Source: Streptococcus suis
Lineage (GTDB): Bacteria > Bacillota > Bacilli > Lactobacillales > Streptococcaceae
Reading direction: 5' to 3'
Length of the DNA: 64,000 nt
Assembly: GCF_017601095.1 (NCBI RefSeq)
Contig: NZ_JAGFUX010000005.1
Location: 107,805-171,804, forward strand
In this document: positions 44,105 through 55,282 of the stretch, piece after piece
Layout of the letters: every line of letters starts with the position of its first letter
How positions within the stretch are numbered: position 1 is the stretch's first letter
Position numbers and translations under genes: made by a program
Notes under the pieces: model-generated
Database searches by the model: none
Seen by the model: the letters and a program-made list of their open reading frames with translations, nothing else
What the model was told of the DNA's origin: nothing

Positions 44105-45442
44105 ATGGATATTAGACAGGTTAGAGAAACCATTGAAATGATTGAGGAGCAGCACTTCGATATTCGGACCATTACCATGGGAATTTCCCTCTTGGACTGT
44201 ATCGACCCAGATATCGACAGGGCTGCGGAGAAAGTTTACACTAAAATCGTAAACAAGGCCAAGAACTTGGTAGCGGTCGGCGATGAGATTGCGGCAGAGC
44301 TTGGTATCCCTATTGTCAACAAACGGGTATCGGTGACGCCTATTGCTTTGATTGGTGCAGCAACGGATGCGACGGATTATCTTCCCCTGGCTCATGCCTT
44401 GGACAAGGCGGCTCATGAGATCGGTATCGATTTTATCGGCGGTTTTTCAGCTCTGGTTCAAAAGGGCTACCAAAAAGGAGATGAAATCCTCATCAACTCT
44501 ATACCGCAGGCATTGGCCCAAACCTCTAAGGTCTGCTCGTCGGTCAACATCGGATCGACCAAGACAGGCATCAACATGACGGCTGTGCGGGACATGGGGC
44601 GGATTATCAAGGAAACGGCGGCAGCTTCTGAAATGGGTGCGGCCAAGCTGGTGGTCTTTGCCAATGCAGTTGAGGACAATCCTTTTATGGCGGGTGCCTT
44701 CCATGGTGTCGGTGAGGCGGATGTGGTCATCAATGTCGGCGTGTCTGGTCCTGGTGTGGTCAAGCGTGCTCTTGAAAAAGTACGTGGTGAGAGCTTTGAT
44801 GTGGTGGCGGAGACCGTCAAGAAGACGGCCTTCAAGATTACCCGTATCGGTCAGTTGGTCGGTAATATGGCCAGTGAACGCCTGGGTGTCAAGTTCGGTA
44901 TCGTGGACCTGTCGCTTGCTCCAACGCCAGCGGTTGGCGACTCAGTGGCACGGGTTTTGGAGGAAATGGGCTTGGAAACCGTAGGTACGCACGGAACGAC
45001 TGCTGCCCTGGCTTTGCTCAATGACGCAGTGAAAAAGGGTGGAGTCATGGCCTGCAACCAAGTTGGCGGTTTGTCAGGTGCCTTCATCCCTGTTTCTGAG
45101 GACGAGGGCATGATTGCTGCGGTGCAAAATGGCTCGCTTAACCTTGAAAAATTGGAAGCCATGACGGCTATCTGTTCTGTTGGTTTGGACATGATTGCCA
45201 TTCCAGAAACAACGCCTGCTGAAACCATTGCGGCTATGATTGCGGATGAAGCGGCTATTGGGGTTATCAACCAGAAAACGACTGCGGTCCGTATTATTCC
45301 ACTTGGAAAAGAAGGAGACATGATTGAATTTGGCGGTCTACTTGGTACAGCTCCTGTCATGAAGGTCAATCAGGCCTCTTCTGTGGATTTTATCAACCGT
45401 GGTGGACAGATTCCAGCACCGATTCATAGCTTTAAGAACTAA
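44105..45442 (+). CDS. UPF0210 / PFL family protein (DUF711)
   Basis: The 445-residue cytosolic protein begins [20 protein letters not shown] and matches the UPF0210 (DUF711) family over its length; conserved parts include [13 protein letters not shown] and the Gly-rich [21 protein letters not shown]. It is sometimes labelled PFL family by structural resemblance to glycyl-radical barrels, but I see no glycyl-radical C-terminal motif. It is co-transcribed with the ACT protein, which may regulate it. AAGGAG precedes the ATG. Confidence 0.9.
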   Translation: MDIRQVRETIEMIEEQHFDIRTITMGISLLDCIDPDIDRAAEKVYTKIVNKAKNLVAVGDEIAAELGIPIVNKRVSVTPIALIGAATDATDYLPLAHALDKAAHEIGIDFIGGFSALVQKGYQKGDEILINSIPQALAQTSKVCSSVNIGSTKTGINMTAVRDMGRIIKETAAASEMGAAKLVVFANAVEDNPFMAGAFHGVGEADVVINVGVSGPGVVKRALEKVRGESFDVVAETVKKTAFKITRIGQLVGNMASERLGVKFGIVDLSLAPTPAVGDSVARVLEEMGLETVGTHGTTAALALLNDAVKKGGVMACNQVGGLSGAFIPVSEDEGMIAAVQNGSLNLEKLEAMTAICSVGLDMIAIPETTPAETIAAMIADEAAIGVINQKTTAVRIIPLGKEGDMIEFGGLLGTAPVMKVNQASSVDFINRGGQIPAPIHSFKN

Positions 45443-45450
45443 AAATCGTA

Positions 45451-45479
45451 AACCGATTGCCAAAAGCAGTCGGTTTTTT
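45451..45479 (+). terminator. Terminator after the UPF0210 gene
   Basis: AACCGATTGC and GCAGTCGGTT form a hairpin with one G-T pair, followed by a T-run. Confidence 0.8.
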
Positions 45480-45515
45480 GCTATACTAATAGTAAGAAAA
45501 GACAAGGAGAATGAT

Positions 45516-46211
45516 ATGGCAGATGTAAGATTATATATTTCTCGTCACGGGAAAACCATGTTTAATACCATTGGGCGCGTGCAGGGCTGGTGTGACACAC
45601 CGCTGACCAAGGCAGGTGAGGAAGGGATTCGTGAACTGGGCTTGGGGCTAAAGGATGCGGGTATTGATTTTAAACTTGCTGTATCTAGTGATCTGGGGCG
45701 AACCGTTCAGACCATGACAATTGCCCAGCGTGAGTTGGGAATTTTAGGAAAAATCCCTTACTACCAAGACAAGCGTATCCGTGAATGGTGTTTCGGTAGT
45801 TTTGAAGGTATGTACGATGCCGAGCTTTTCCAAGGTGTCCTGCCTCGTTTGAAAGGGACAGTCGATGCGACAGGCATGTCCTTTGCGGAAATCGCAGCAG
45901 GTATCCAAGAAGCAGACACAGCTGGCTGGGCGGAATCGTGGGAGGTCTTGAGCAACCGTATCTTAACAGGTTTTGAATCCATCGCCCAAGACTTGGAAAA
46001 ACAAGGCGGAGGCAATGCCCTTGTGGTCAGCCACGGCATGACCATTGCCACCTTGGCTCATCTGTTGGAGCCAGAGCGTGGTGCCAATGTCTTTCTCGAT
46101 AACGGCTCAATCACCGTCCTCAAATATGAAAATGGCAAGCTCTTGATTGAGGCGGTTGGGGATCTTTCCTACCGTAAACGCGGAGCAGAATTGATTGCCC
46201 AAGGGAAATAA
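45516..46211 (+). CDS. Histidine phosphatase / phosphoglycerate-mutase-like protein
   Basis: The 231-residue protein carries the catalytic RHG motif (YISRHGKTMFNTIGRVQGWC), the second-site arginine/glutamate region (SSDLGRTVQT, REWCFGSFEGM) and the second histidine in VVSHGMTIATL. The family includes cofactor-dependent phosphoglycerate mutase and broad phosphatases; the short N-terminus and sequence fit a phosphatase rather than glycolytic GpmA. ACAAGGAG precedes the ATG at 45516. It is a single gene between terminators. Confidence 0.88.
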   Translation: MADVRLYISRHGKTMFNTIGRVQGWCDTPLTKAGEEGIRELGLGLKDAGIDFKLAVSSDLGRTVQTMTIAQRELGILGKIPYYQDKRIREWCFGSFEGMYDAELFQGVLPRLKGTVDATGMSFAEIAAGIQEADTAGWAESWEVLSNRILTGFESIAQDLEKQGGGNALVVSHGMTIATLAHLLEPERGANVFLDNGSITVLKYENGKLLIEAVGDLSYRKRGAELIAQGK

Positions 46212-46216
46212 GATAT

Positions 46217-46245
46217 AAAATCAGGGAGGTTTCTCTGATTTTTTG
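46217..46245 (+). terminator. Terminator after the histidine phosphatase gene
   Basis: AAAATCAGGGA and TCTCTGATTTT pair (one G-T) and are followed by T residues. Confidence 0.75.
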
Positions 46246-46281
46246 TTGGAAGATCACTTTACTAGGTCTCCAGACCGATTT

Positions 46282-46308
46282 TTAGCACTCTAGGTAAAAG
46301 AGTGCTAA
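46282..46308. promoter_or_regulatory. CIRCE operator 1
   Basis: TTAGCACTC-N9-GAGTGCTAA is a perfect CIRCE, the HrcA-binding site. It lies upstream of the -35 element of the heat-shock operon. Confidence 0.95.
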
Positions 46309-46325
46309 TTTTTTGTCTTTTTCTC

Positions 46326-46353
46326 TTGACAATCCATTTTTTCGGCGTATAAT
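46326..46353 (+). promoter_or_regulatory. hrcA operon promoter
   Basis: A perfect -35 TTGACA (46326-46331), a 16-bp spacer and a perfect -10 TATAAT (46348-46353) lie between two CIRCE elements. Confidence 0.9.
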
Positions 46354-46366
46354 GGGAGTATATAGG

Positions 46367-46393
46367 TTAGCACTCGACATCATAGAGTGCTAA
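46367..46393. promoter_or_regulatory. CIRCE operator 2
   Basis: A second perfect TTAGCACTC-N9-GAGTGCTAA lies just downstream of the -10, so it is also present in the leader RNA. Confidence 0.95.
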
Positions 46394-46496
46394 CGCTCTT
46401 CAAAAATCAACACTATCCGTTGTCAGCTTGCCTTTGTGAACCACAGTTCTACATTCGGCCTCGCTTCCTAGGCTACTGTCGATTTTCATTGAGCGT
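46393..46496. repeat. RUP-like small repeat element in the hrcA leader
   Basis: The 104-bp segment is bounded by ACGCTC and GAGCGT, with inner ends CTCTTCAAAAATC and GATTTTCATTGAG that match the termini I recall for RUP elements of pneumococci (about 107 bp, mobilised by an IS630-type transposase), including an internal GTCAGCTTGCC segment. It has no coding capacity. It lies between the second CIRCE and the hrcA ribosome binding site. The family assignment is from memory. Confidence 0.6.
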
Positions 46497-46527
46497 AACT
46501 AAAACAGTGTTCATGAAAGGAGCGAAG

Positions 46528-47562
46528 ATGATTACCCAACGTCAAAATGATATTTTGAATCTGATTGTTGAATTATTTACGCGCCATCATGAGCCAGTTG
46601 GTTCCAAGGCCTTGCAGGAAATGATTGCTTCTAGTTCGGCTACCATTCGTAATGATATGGCCAAGCTAGAGCAGTTGGGCTTGCTAGAAAAGGCTCATAC
46701 ATCAAGTGGTCGGATGCCTAGTCGGGCTGGTTTTCAATACTTTGTCAACCACTCGCTCAATCTGGAACATATCAATGAAGAAGATGTTTATCAGGTGGTT
46801 AAGGCCTTCGACTTTGAAGCCTTCAAGCTGGAGGACATCCTGGAGCGGGCCAGTCAGGTCCTAGCGAATTTGACAGGCTACACTTCGGTCATTTTAGATG
46901 TGGAGCCTACCAGTCAGCAGCTGACTTCCTTTGACATCGTGCAGCTCAGTAGCCACGATGCCCTGGCAGTCTTGACTTTGGACCAGTCCAAACCAGTCAC
47001 CGTCCAGTTTGCCATTCCCAAGAATTTTTTGATCAGGGATTTGGAAGTCCTCAAACGCCTGGTGGATGAACGCTTCGTTGGACAGACGGTCTTGGCAATC
47101 CATTACAAGCTGCGGACGGAGATTCCCCAGGTGGTGCAACGTTACTTCACCACGACGGACAATGTCTTGGATCTCATGGATTACATCTTTTCCAATCTTT
47201 TCCAAGAATCGGTCTTCATAAGTGGAAAGGTCGCCTCGCTGACCTATGGCAATCTAGCTACCTACCAACTCTTGGATAGCGCACAGCTATTAGCACCAGA
47301 GTTGCGGCAGGGTTTGGCTCCCGCTCAGCAGACCAGCATTTCCGTGGCAGAACACAGGGATCCTGCCCTAGCAGATGTGACAGTCATTCATCATCGCTTT
47401 CCAATCCCCTATCGGGGCATGGCTCAGATGAGTTTGCTTGGTCCTGTTGACATGGATTACCGTAGGCAGATGAGTTTGATCAATATCATCAGCCGCGTCC
47501 TATTTATGAAATTAACCGATTACTACCGTTATCTAAGTAGTAATCATTATGAGGTAAATTAG
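46528..47562 (+). CDS. hrcA: Heat-inducible transcription repressor HrcA
   Basis: The 344-residue repressor binds CIRCE and is kept active by GroEL. The N-terminal winged-helix domain ([20 protein letters not shown], then [20 protein letters not shown]) and the long dimerisation domain are normal. The start at 46528 follows AAAGGAG; the open frame extends 47 codons upstream only because the RUP-like element is open. It is the first gene of hrcA-grpE-dnaK(-dnaJ) and represses itself through the two CIRCE sites. Confidence 0.96.
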   Translation: MITQRQNDILNLIVELFTRHHEPVGSKALQEMIASSSATIRNDMAKLEQLGLLEKAHTSSGRMPSRAGFQYFVNHSLNLEHINEEDVYQVVKAFDFEAFKLEDILERASQVLANLTGYTSVILDVEPTSQQLTSFDIVQLSSHDALAVLTLDQSKPVTVQFAIPKNFLIRDLEVLKRLVDERFVGQTVLAIHYKLRTEIPQVVQRYFTTTDNVLDLMDYIFSNLFQESVFISGKVASLTYGNLATYQLLDSAQLLAPELRQGLAPAQQTSISVAEHRDPALADVTVIHHRFPIPYRGMAQMSLLGPVDMDYRRQMSLINIISRVLFMKLTDYYRYLSSNHYEVN

Positions 47563-47574
47563 AAGGAGAATGCT

Positions 47575-48087
47575 TTGTCAGAAGAAATCAAAAACGAAGA
47601 AATCGTAGAAGAGGTTGAAGCAACAGAAGAAGTTGTGGAAACCCTTGAAAAATCGGAATTGGATTTGGCAAATGAGCGTGCAGAGGAATTTGAAAACAAG
47701 TACCTTCGTGCCCACGCTGAAATGCAAAATATCCAACGCCGTGCCAACGAGGAACGCCAAACCATTCAGCGTTACCGTTCACAAGACTTGGCCAAGAAAA
47801 TCTTGCCAAGTTTGGATAACTTGGAGCGTGCCCTTCAAGTCGAAGGCTTGACAGAAGATGTCAAAAAAGGCTTGGAAATGGTACAGGAAAGCTTGATTCA
47901 AGCCCTCAAAGAAGAAGGGGTGGAGGAAGTCGCAACCGATGTCTTTGACCCAAATCTTCACATGGCCATTCAAACAGTTCCAGCCACAGACGACTGCCCA
48001 GCAGAACACATTGCACAAGTCTTCCAAAAAGGTTACAAGTTGCATGAACGCTTGCTGAGACCGGCTATGGTGGTAGTGTCGGAGTAG
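47575..48087 (+). CDS. grpE: Nucleotide exchange factor GrpE (TTG start)
   Basis: The 170-residue protein is the DnaK exchange factor: an acidic N-terminal tail, a long coiled helix with [20 protein letters not shown], and the C-terminal beta-wing ([19 protein letters not shown]). The start is a TTG at 47575, set by AGGAG 7 nt upstream; the nearby ATG at 47570 is out of frame. It is 12 nt after hrcA. The spacing to dnaK is large (257 nt) and contains a folded element. Confidence 0.95.
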   Translation: MSEEIKNEEIVEEVEATEEVVETLEKSELDLANERAEEFENKYLRAHAEMQNIQRRANEERQTIQRYRSQDLAKKILPSLDNLERALQVEGLTEDVKKGLEMVQESLIQALKEEGVEEVATDVFDPNLHMAIQTVPATDDCPAEHIAQVFQKGYKLHERLLRPAMVVVSE

Positions 48088-48201
48088 TCGCTCTACTATT
48101 TCCCCAAAAAGAAAACTTGACCGAAATGTCATAAAACTATGAAATTGTAAAAAAAAGACAAGCCTTGAGCTTGTGGGCTGGCGAACATCGTGAGCTCATT
48201 C

Positions 48202-50168
<1,967 letters not shown>

Positions 50169-50169
50169 T

Positions 50170-50192
50170 AAAAACGTTCGGGGAACGTTTTT
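50170..50192 (+). terminator. Terminator after dnaK
   Basis: A perfect 10-bp stem AAAAACGTTC/GAACGTTTTT with a GGG loop lies directly after the dnaK stop. The stem ends in a T tract, so it could separate dnaJ from the operon. Confidence 0.8.
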
Positions 50193-50709
50193 AGCCCGAG
50201 CCGAGAGATTCGGAAGCGAGGATACCAAAGCTGATGGCTACTAAAAGTAGCTCATCAGTTAACGGTTACCGCTATTGCGGCTAACCTAGGTGTCTTACTG
50301 GCTCGAAAACAAAGTATTATCGACTTTGTTTTCTCACGTCGTAAATGGTTTGGGAGACTGTTTTAGCCCGTGAGATTGAAAACCAGAAGCGAGCGGCTAA
50401 GGTTCTTAGCCCGAACTCAGCTCTCATCTTCCTGAGAAAAGAAATCATTCGTCTATAAAAATACCAATCACAGAGGTTGCAACCCAGCCTCTGTTTTTGG
50501 GTAAATAGCCTTCTAACTTTTACAGAAAGGAAAGTGTTCGTAACTGAACACGGGCTACTTTCAATATTTCAAAGAAAGGAATACAAGTTCGTTTATTCGA
50601 ACACAGGCTAAAAACCTAGTGAAAAAGATAAACTTCCTAGTGTGTTTTACACACTGCGTCAGTTTCCTATTTTCATACGGTTTTCTGAACGCCTTTTGTA
50701 TCATAAACT
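50193..50709. other. Structured non-coding region between dnaK and dnaJ
   Basis: About 517 bp without a credible gene. It holds a run of hairpins: CTGATGGCTACT/AGTAGC-T-CATCAG (50231-50258), GGTTA-CCGC/GCGG-C-TAACC (50264-50286), GAAAACAAAGT/ACTTTGTTTTC (50305-50333, 11 bp perfect) and AGTGTG/CACACT (50639-50655). It also has two imperfect direct-repeat families: one around GTTYGGGRRAC-TTTTAGCCCG-GAAGCGAG (50176-50220 and 50348-50393) and one around AGAAAGGAA-GTTCG-GAACAC-GGCTA (50523-50556 and 50571-50610). Confidence 0.7.
50471..50498 (+). terminator. Intrinsic terminator inside the dnaK-dnaJ gap
   Basis: CAGAGG and CCTCTG pair around an 11-nt loop and are followed by T5. It suggests that a separate short RNA ends here, or that dnaJ transcription is attenuated. 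Confidence 0.65.
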
Positions 50710-51846
50710 ATGAACAATACTGAATTTTACGATCGTCTGGGGGTTTCTAAGAATGCTTCGCCAGACGAGATTAAGAAGGCTTATCGGAAGCTTTCAAAGA
50801 AATACCATCCAGATATTAACAAGGATCCGGGTGCGGAGGATAAATACAAGGAGGTCCAAGAGGCTTATGAGACTCTGAGCGACCCTCAAAAACGATCTGC
50901 CTATGACCAATTTGGTCCTGCGAGTGCCAATGGAGGCTTCGGCGGAGGAGCTGGTGGCTTTGGTGGTTTTGATGGAGCTGGTTTCGGTGGCTTTGAAGAC
51001 ATCTTCTCAAGCTTCTTTGGTGGTGGCGGTGCGACCCGCAATCCAAATGCTCCACGTCAAGGGGATGACCTCCAATACCGTGTCAATCTCAAATTTGAAG
51101 AGGCAGTATTTGGTGTGGAACGTGAAGTGTCCTATAACCGTGAAGCGACCTGCCGAACCTGTACAGGTTCAGGTGCCAAGCCTGGTACTAGTCCAGTAAC
51201 TTGTGGCCGTTGTCATGGTTCTGGTATTATCAATGTGGACACCCAAACGCCACTTGGAACCATGCGCCGTCAGATGACCTGTGATGTCTGTCATGGTCGT
51301 GGAAAACAAATCAAAGACCCATGTACAACTTGTCATGGAACAGGTCATGAAAAACAAGCCCATACGGTTACGGTTAAAGTGCCAGCAGGAGTGGAAACTG
51401 GTCAAAAAATCCGTCTAGCAGGTCAGGGGGAAGCAGGCTTTAATGGAGGTCCTTACGGAGATCTCTATGTGGTCATTCAAGTCCAGGCTTCAGATAAGTT
51501 TGAGCGTGAGGGGACAACAATTTATTATAAATTAAACCTCAACTTTGTTCAGGCGGCCTTGGGTGATACAGTCCATGTACCAACTGTTCACGGTGATGTG
51601 GATATGGTTATTCCGGAAGGGACCCAGACAGGTAAGACCTTCCGTCTCAAAGGCAAGGGGGCGCCAAGTGTTCGTGGCGGGGCTATCGGTGATCAGTATG
51701 TGACGGTCAATATTGTTACTCCTACGGGTTTAAATGACCGCCAACGTTCAGCTCTTAAAGAATTTGCGGCAGCAGGAAATATTGATGTCAAACCGCATAA
51801 AAAGGGCTTTTTCGACAAGGTAAAAGATGCCTTTGATGAATTGTAA
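50710..51846 (+). CDS. dnaJ: Chaperone protein DnaJ (Hsp40)
   Basis: The 378-residue co-chaperone has an N-terminal J domain with the HPD motif ([10 protein letters not shown]), a Gly/Phe-rich region, four CxxCxGxG zinc motifs ([32 protein letters not shown]) and the C-terminal substrate-binding domains. It stimulates DnaK ATPase activity. The start [14 protein letters not shown] is conserved, but no Shine-Dalgarno sequence is visible in the preceding 20 nt, unlike almost every other gene here. The long structured gap before it suggests separate control. Confidence 0.97.
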   Translation: MNNTEFYDRLGVSKNASPDEIKKAYRKLSKKYHPDINKDPGAEDKYKEVQEAYETLSDPQKRSAYDQFGPASANGGFGGGAGGFGGFDGAGFGGFEDIFSSFFGGGGATRNPNAPRQGDDLQYRVNLKFEEAVFGVEREVSYNREATCRTCTGSGAKPGTSPVTCGRCHGSGIINVDTQTPLGTMRRQMTCDVCHGRGKQIKDPCTTCHGTGHEKQAHTVTVKVPAGVETGQKIRLAGQGEAGFNGGPYGDLYVVIQVQASDKFEREGTTIYYKLNLNFVQAALGDTVHVPTVHGDVDMVIPEGTQTGKTFRLKGKGAPSVRGGAIGDQYVTVNIVTPTGLNDRQRSALKEFAAAGNIDVKPHKKGFFDKVKDAFDEL

Positions 51847-51856
51847 GCACATGAAT

Positions 51857-51880
51857 AGACTGGTTTTTCCAGTCTTTTTT
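51857..51880 (+). terminator. Terminator after dnaJ
   Basis: AGACTGG-TTTTT-CCAGTCT is followed by T5. Confidence 0.88.
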
Positions 51881-51962
51881 CGTTCATAAAAGTAGATGAG
51901 TTTTTCTGCAGGATTAAATAATTGTGATACAATAACAAATAGAAAAAGTGGACGAGGTTGGC

Positions 51963-52790
51963 ATGAAAGCTTGGGTTGAGAATGTAGCCATAAAAAAATA
52001 TGAGGATCGATCTGGCTTGACGGGTTTGAAACAAGGACCACTGGTGTGGACCGAGGTGTTTTTGCGAGAGATCAATCGCCGGTCGGATACAGGCATCTTA
52101 CATTTTTGGCCTATGACTCAAACTGTGATTCTGGGGATGATGGACAGTCAGGTGGCTCAGCTGGACAAGGGCTTAGCCAGTATTGGTCAGGCGGGATACA
52201 GTTCGATTATTCGGAGTTTGGGCGGTCTGGCGGTTGTAGCAGATGAGGGGATATTAAATGTCTCTCTTATTTTACCCAATCCTTCTGGTCACAAGGTTGA
52301 TTTGAGGGAGTCTTATCAGGTCATGGTGGACCTGATTACCCAGGCGCTTTCAGATTTTCCCTTTGAGGTGGCCAGTGGTGAGGTGGCAACTTCCTACTGC
52401 CCTGGAACCTACGACCTTAGTATCAAGGGGCGGAAGTTTGCTGGTTTGGCCCAGCGGATTTACCAAGAAGCCATTGCCATTTCTGCCTATATCAGCCTAT
52501 CAGGCAATCAAGTCAAGCGTGGGCAAGTGGTGGCTAATTTTTATGCAGCAAGTTTTGCTCCGCAAGAAGTATCGGACAGATTTCCGCAAGTAAATCCAGC
52601 TTCGATGGCCAATCTGTCAGACCTGGTCGGTAAGGATGTGACGGTGGAGGAGATGAAAACACGGATTGAGCAGGTCTTGGTTGAAAACGGGGCTAGTCTG
52701 TCCACCTTTTATCCCTCATCGGACAACATGGCTGATTTTATGGCGCTCGGAAAGACTATTAAGCAGTCTATGGAAAAATATGGTATATAG
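51963..52790 (+). CDS. lipL: LipL-like octanoyl/lipoyl transferase
   Basis: The 275-residue protein belongs to the lipoate/biotin ligase fold. The motif TSYCPGTYDLSIKGRKFAGL carries the cysteine that is the acyl acceptor in B. subtilis LipL, which moves octanoate from GcvH to E2 subunits; ligase-type LplA proteins lack it. The RSLGGLAVVADEG segment is the lipoyl-AMP loop equivalent. The ATG at 51963 follows GAGG. It is followed within 8 nt by an amidase gene, with which it is probably co-transcribed. Whether it is LipL or another octanoyltransferase is inferred from the motif. Confidence 0.75.
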   Translation: MKAWVENVAIKKYEDRSGLTGLKQGPLVWTEVFLREINRRSDTGILHFWPMTQTVILGMMDSQVAQLDKGLASIGQAGYSSIIRSLGGLAVVADEGILNVSLILPNPSGHKVDLRESYQVMVDLITQALSDFPFEVASGEVATSYCPGTYDLSIKGRKFAGLAQRIYQEAIAISAYISLSGNQVKRGQVVANFYAASFAPQEVSDRFPQVNPASMANLSDLVGKDVTVEEMKTRIEQVLVENGASLSTFYPSSDNMADFMALGKTIKQSMEKYGI

Positions 52791-52798
52791 GAGTTAGT

Positions 52799-54247
52799 AT
52801 GGAGTGGATAGATGCGACAGCCATGGCTCAGGCTGTCAACCAAAAACAAGTATCTGCCAAGGAACTGGTACAGGAAACGATTGCCAAGATAGAGCAACTC
52901 AATCCGGCACTCAATGCTGTCGTCAGCAAGCAATACGAGCAAGCCCTACAAGAAGCAGAAATGGGGAACTTTCAAGACAAGCCCTTTGGTGGTGTTCCTC
53001 TTTTGTTGAAAGACTTGGGGCAAAATGAAGCGGGGCACTTGTCAACAGCAGGTTCTCGGCTGTTTCAAAACTACCGAGCAGGACATACAGACAAATTGGT
53101 GCAGGCTTTCAAGGACCTTGGTTTCATCATCTTGGGACGGACCAATACGCCAGAGTTTGGGTTTAAGAACATATCAGACTCCAGTCTACATGGTCCGGTC
53201 AAGTTGCCTCTAGATCTGAGCCGCAATGCAGGTGGGTCCGGTGGAGGTGCGGCAGCTGCGGTGGCTTCTGGCATGATCCCCTTGGCGGCGGCTTCGGATG
53301 GTGGCGGCTCTATCCGTATTCCCGCCTCCTTCAACGGTTTGATTGGGTTGAAACCCAGTCGAGGCCGCATCCCTGTTGGACCAAGTTCCTATCGTGGCTG
53401 GCAGGGAGCTTCCAGCAACTTTGCCTTGACCAAGTCGGTTCGCGATACCAAACGCCTCCTCTATCATATGCAGACTTATCAGGTGGAAGCTCCCTTTCCT
53501 CTGGCTCTCCTATCTGAGCAAAGTCTCTTTGCACCACGACATAAATCTTTGAAAATTGCCTACAGTTTGGAATCGCCGATTGGCAGTCAGGTTTCCGCTC
53601 ATGCCAAACAGGCTGTCTTGTCCCTTCTGCCTCACTTAGAAGCACTGGGGCACCAGATTACCGAGCTAACAAGTCCTATTTTGGACGGTGTCGAAGTCAT
53701 GCAGGCCTATTACCTGATGAACAGTGTTGAAACAGCTCAGATGTTTGATGAGATTGAGGCGAAGATGGGTCGTCCAATGACAGTTGATGACATGGAAGTT
53801 ATGACCTGGGCCATTTACCAGAGTGGACAAACGGTTCCCGCCAAGCTCTATTCAAAGGTTTTACAGGATTGGGACCGCTATAGTGCCACCATGGCGGACT
53901 TTCACCAACATTACGATCTCCTTCTGACACCGACAGTGGCAGATGTGGCTCCCAAGCTAGACCAGTTCACTCACTCGCAAGAGATGTTGTACCGCTTGTT
54001 GCACACACAGGATTTGACAATGGCAGAGCAGCAGCGTTTGATTTGGGAGATGTTTGCAGATAGTCTGGCCTGGACACCCTTTACCCAGCAGGCAAACATC
54101 ACCGGACAACCATCTATCAGTCTGCCAACTTATAAGACTCCACAAGGCCTGCCGATCGGTGTTCAATTTACAGCAGCCAAAGGAAGAGAGGATATTCTCT
54201 TGCAGTTGGCGGACCATTTGGAGGCTGCAGGTTTACTCAATTTGTAA
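52799..54247 (+). CDS. Amidase-signature family enzyme
   Basis: The 482-residue enzyme has the amidase signature core: catalytic Lys in PLLLKDLG, the glycine/serine block AGGSGGGAAAAVASGM with the cis-serine and the nucleophile region ASDGGGSIRIPASFNGLIG. It is a relative of GatA, but no gatC or gatB is adjacent, so it is a stand-alone amidase hydrolysing an unknown amide. The ribosome binding site GGAG lies before the ATG. It follows the LipL-like gene by 8 nt. Confidence 0.88.
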   Translation: MEWIDATAMAQAVNQKQVSAKELVQETIAKIEQLNPALNAVVSKQYEQALQEAEMGNFQDKPFGGVPLLLKDLGQNEAGHLSTAGSRLFQNYRAGHTDKLVQAFKDLGFIILGRTNTPEFGFKNISDSSLHGPVKLPLDLSRNAGGSGGGAAAAVASGMIPLAAASDGGGSIRIPASFNGLIGLKPSRGRIPVGPSSYRGWQGASSNFALTKSVRDTKRLLYHMQTYQVEAPFPLALLSEQSLFAPRHKSLKIAYSLESPIGSQVSAHAKQAVLSLLPHLEALGHQITELTSPILDGVEVMQAYYLMNSVETAQMFDEIEAKMGRPMTVDDMEVMTWAIYQSGQTVPAKLYSKVLQDWDRYSATMADFHQHYDLLLTPTVADVAPKLDQFTHSQEMLYRLLHTQDLTMAEQQRLIWEMFADSLAWTPFTQQANITGQPSISLPTYKTPQGLPIGVQFTAAKGREDILLQLADHLEAAGLLNL

Positions 54248-54342
54248 GGGAATACATTTTTCAGATAAAATACTTGCCAAATAGAGATGGATATGTTACC
54301 CTTTTAATGTTAGTAATGTAACAAAAAAGGAGATTTGTTTTT

Positions 54343-55224
54343 ATGTTGAAAAAGTTGCTAGCATCAGCTCTCTTGATGTCTTCAGTTGCCCTTGTTGCGT
54401 GCTCGAACACAAGTACCAGTTCTACGACTGAGTCTTCATCTGCAACCCAAACCCAGTGGGAAAAGATTAAAGAAGCTGGTGTATTAAAGGTTGCAACTCC
54501 AGGGACACTATTTCCAACTTCATACTACAACGATCAGAAAGAATTGGTCGGATATGAAGTCGATATGATGAATGAAATCGGTAAGCGATTGGGTGTTGAA
54601 ATCGAATTTCAAGAAGTCGGGGTTGCGGAAGCTTTGACATCTGTTGATTCAGGAAAAGTAGATGTATCTGTAAACAATTTGCAACCAACTGCGGATCGTA
54701 AAGAAAAATACAACTTGTCAGAAGCCTACAAGTACTCAGTAAGTGGTATGATTGTCCGTGCGGATGGTTCTTCAAACATCACTGCAGCAGACCTTTCAGA
54801 CTGGGAAGGTAAAAAAGCAGGTGGTGGTGCTGGTACAACCTTTATGAAAATTGCAGAAAAGCTAGGTGCAGAGCCAGTGATCTATGACAACGTAACGAAT
54901 GATGTCTACCTACGTGATGTATCAACAGGTCGTACAGACTTTATTCCAAATGACTACTATACACAAGTTATCGCGGTTCAAGTGATTACTGCTAAATTCC
55001 CTGATATTAAAGTAAAAATGGGTGATGTAAAATACAATCCAAATGAATCTGTGATTGTTATGAGCAAGGAAGATGATAGTCTGAAAAAAGAGCTGGATAA
55101 GGTTATCAAGGAGATGAAAGAAGATGGTAGCTTGAAAGCTATCTCTGAAAAACACTATGCAGGACAAGATTTAACAGCACCTGCAGAAGGTTCAGATAAA
55201 TTACCAGTTGTAGAAATCGATTAA
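54343..55224 (+). CDS. Amino-acid ABC transporter substrate-binding lipoprotein
   Basis: The 293-residue protein has a lipoprotein signal with lipobox LVAC (Cys about residue 20), a Ser/Thr linker and a periplasmic-binding-type (SBP_bac_3) domain (IKEAGVLKVATPGTLFPTSY, then YEVDMMNEIGKRLGVEIEF). The family binds polar amino acids or cystine. AAGGAG precedes the ATG. It is followed by a permease gene, with a hairpin in the gap that may lower permease expression. No ATPase gene is adjacent. Confidence 0.9.
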   Translation: MLKKLLASALLMSSVALVACSNTSTSSTTESSSATQTQWEKIKEAGVLKVATPGTLFPTSYYNDQKELVGYEVDMMNEIGKRLGVEIEFQEVGVAEALTSVDSGKVDVSVNNLQPTADRKEKYNLSEAYKYSVSGMIVRADGSSNITAADLSDWEGKKAGGGAGTTFMKIAEKLGAEPVIYDNVTNDVYLRDVSTGRTDFIPNDYYTQVIAVQVITAKFPDIKVKMGDVKYNPNESVIVMSKEDDSLKKELDKVIKEMKEDGSLKAISEKHYAGQDLTAPAEGSDKLPVVEID

Positions 55225-55230
55225 TAGCTG

Positions 55231-55259
55231 AAGAAAAGATTGCACTGCAGTCTTTTCTT
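55231..55259 (+). terminator. Leaky terminator-like hairpin between binding protein and permease
   Basis: AAGAAAAGA-T-TGC and GCA-G-TCTTTTCTT pair with a 3-nt loop and a T-rich right arm. Such sites usually let the binding protein be made in excess over the permease. Confidence 0.6.
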
Positions 55260-55282
55260 TCAATTGAAAAGAAAGAGAAAAG

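Noticed and set aside
44851..45369. 172-codon antisense open frame inside the UPF0210 gene
   Set aside because: It is a shadow frame without a ribosome binding site in a strongly conserved coding region.
46387..46527. Longer HrcA with 47 extra N-terminal residues
   Set aside because: The extension is translated from the RUP-like element; the ATG at 46528 has AAAGGAG and gives the standard HrcA N-terminus.
54255..54275. CodY-like box before the amino-acid binding protein gene
   Set aside because: The best alignment (around TTTTTCAGATAAAAT) matches only about 11 of 15 positions, too weak to report.
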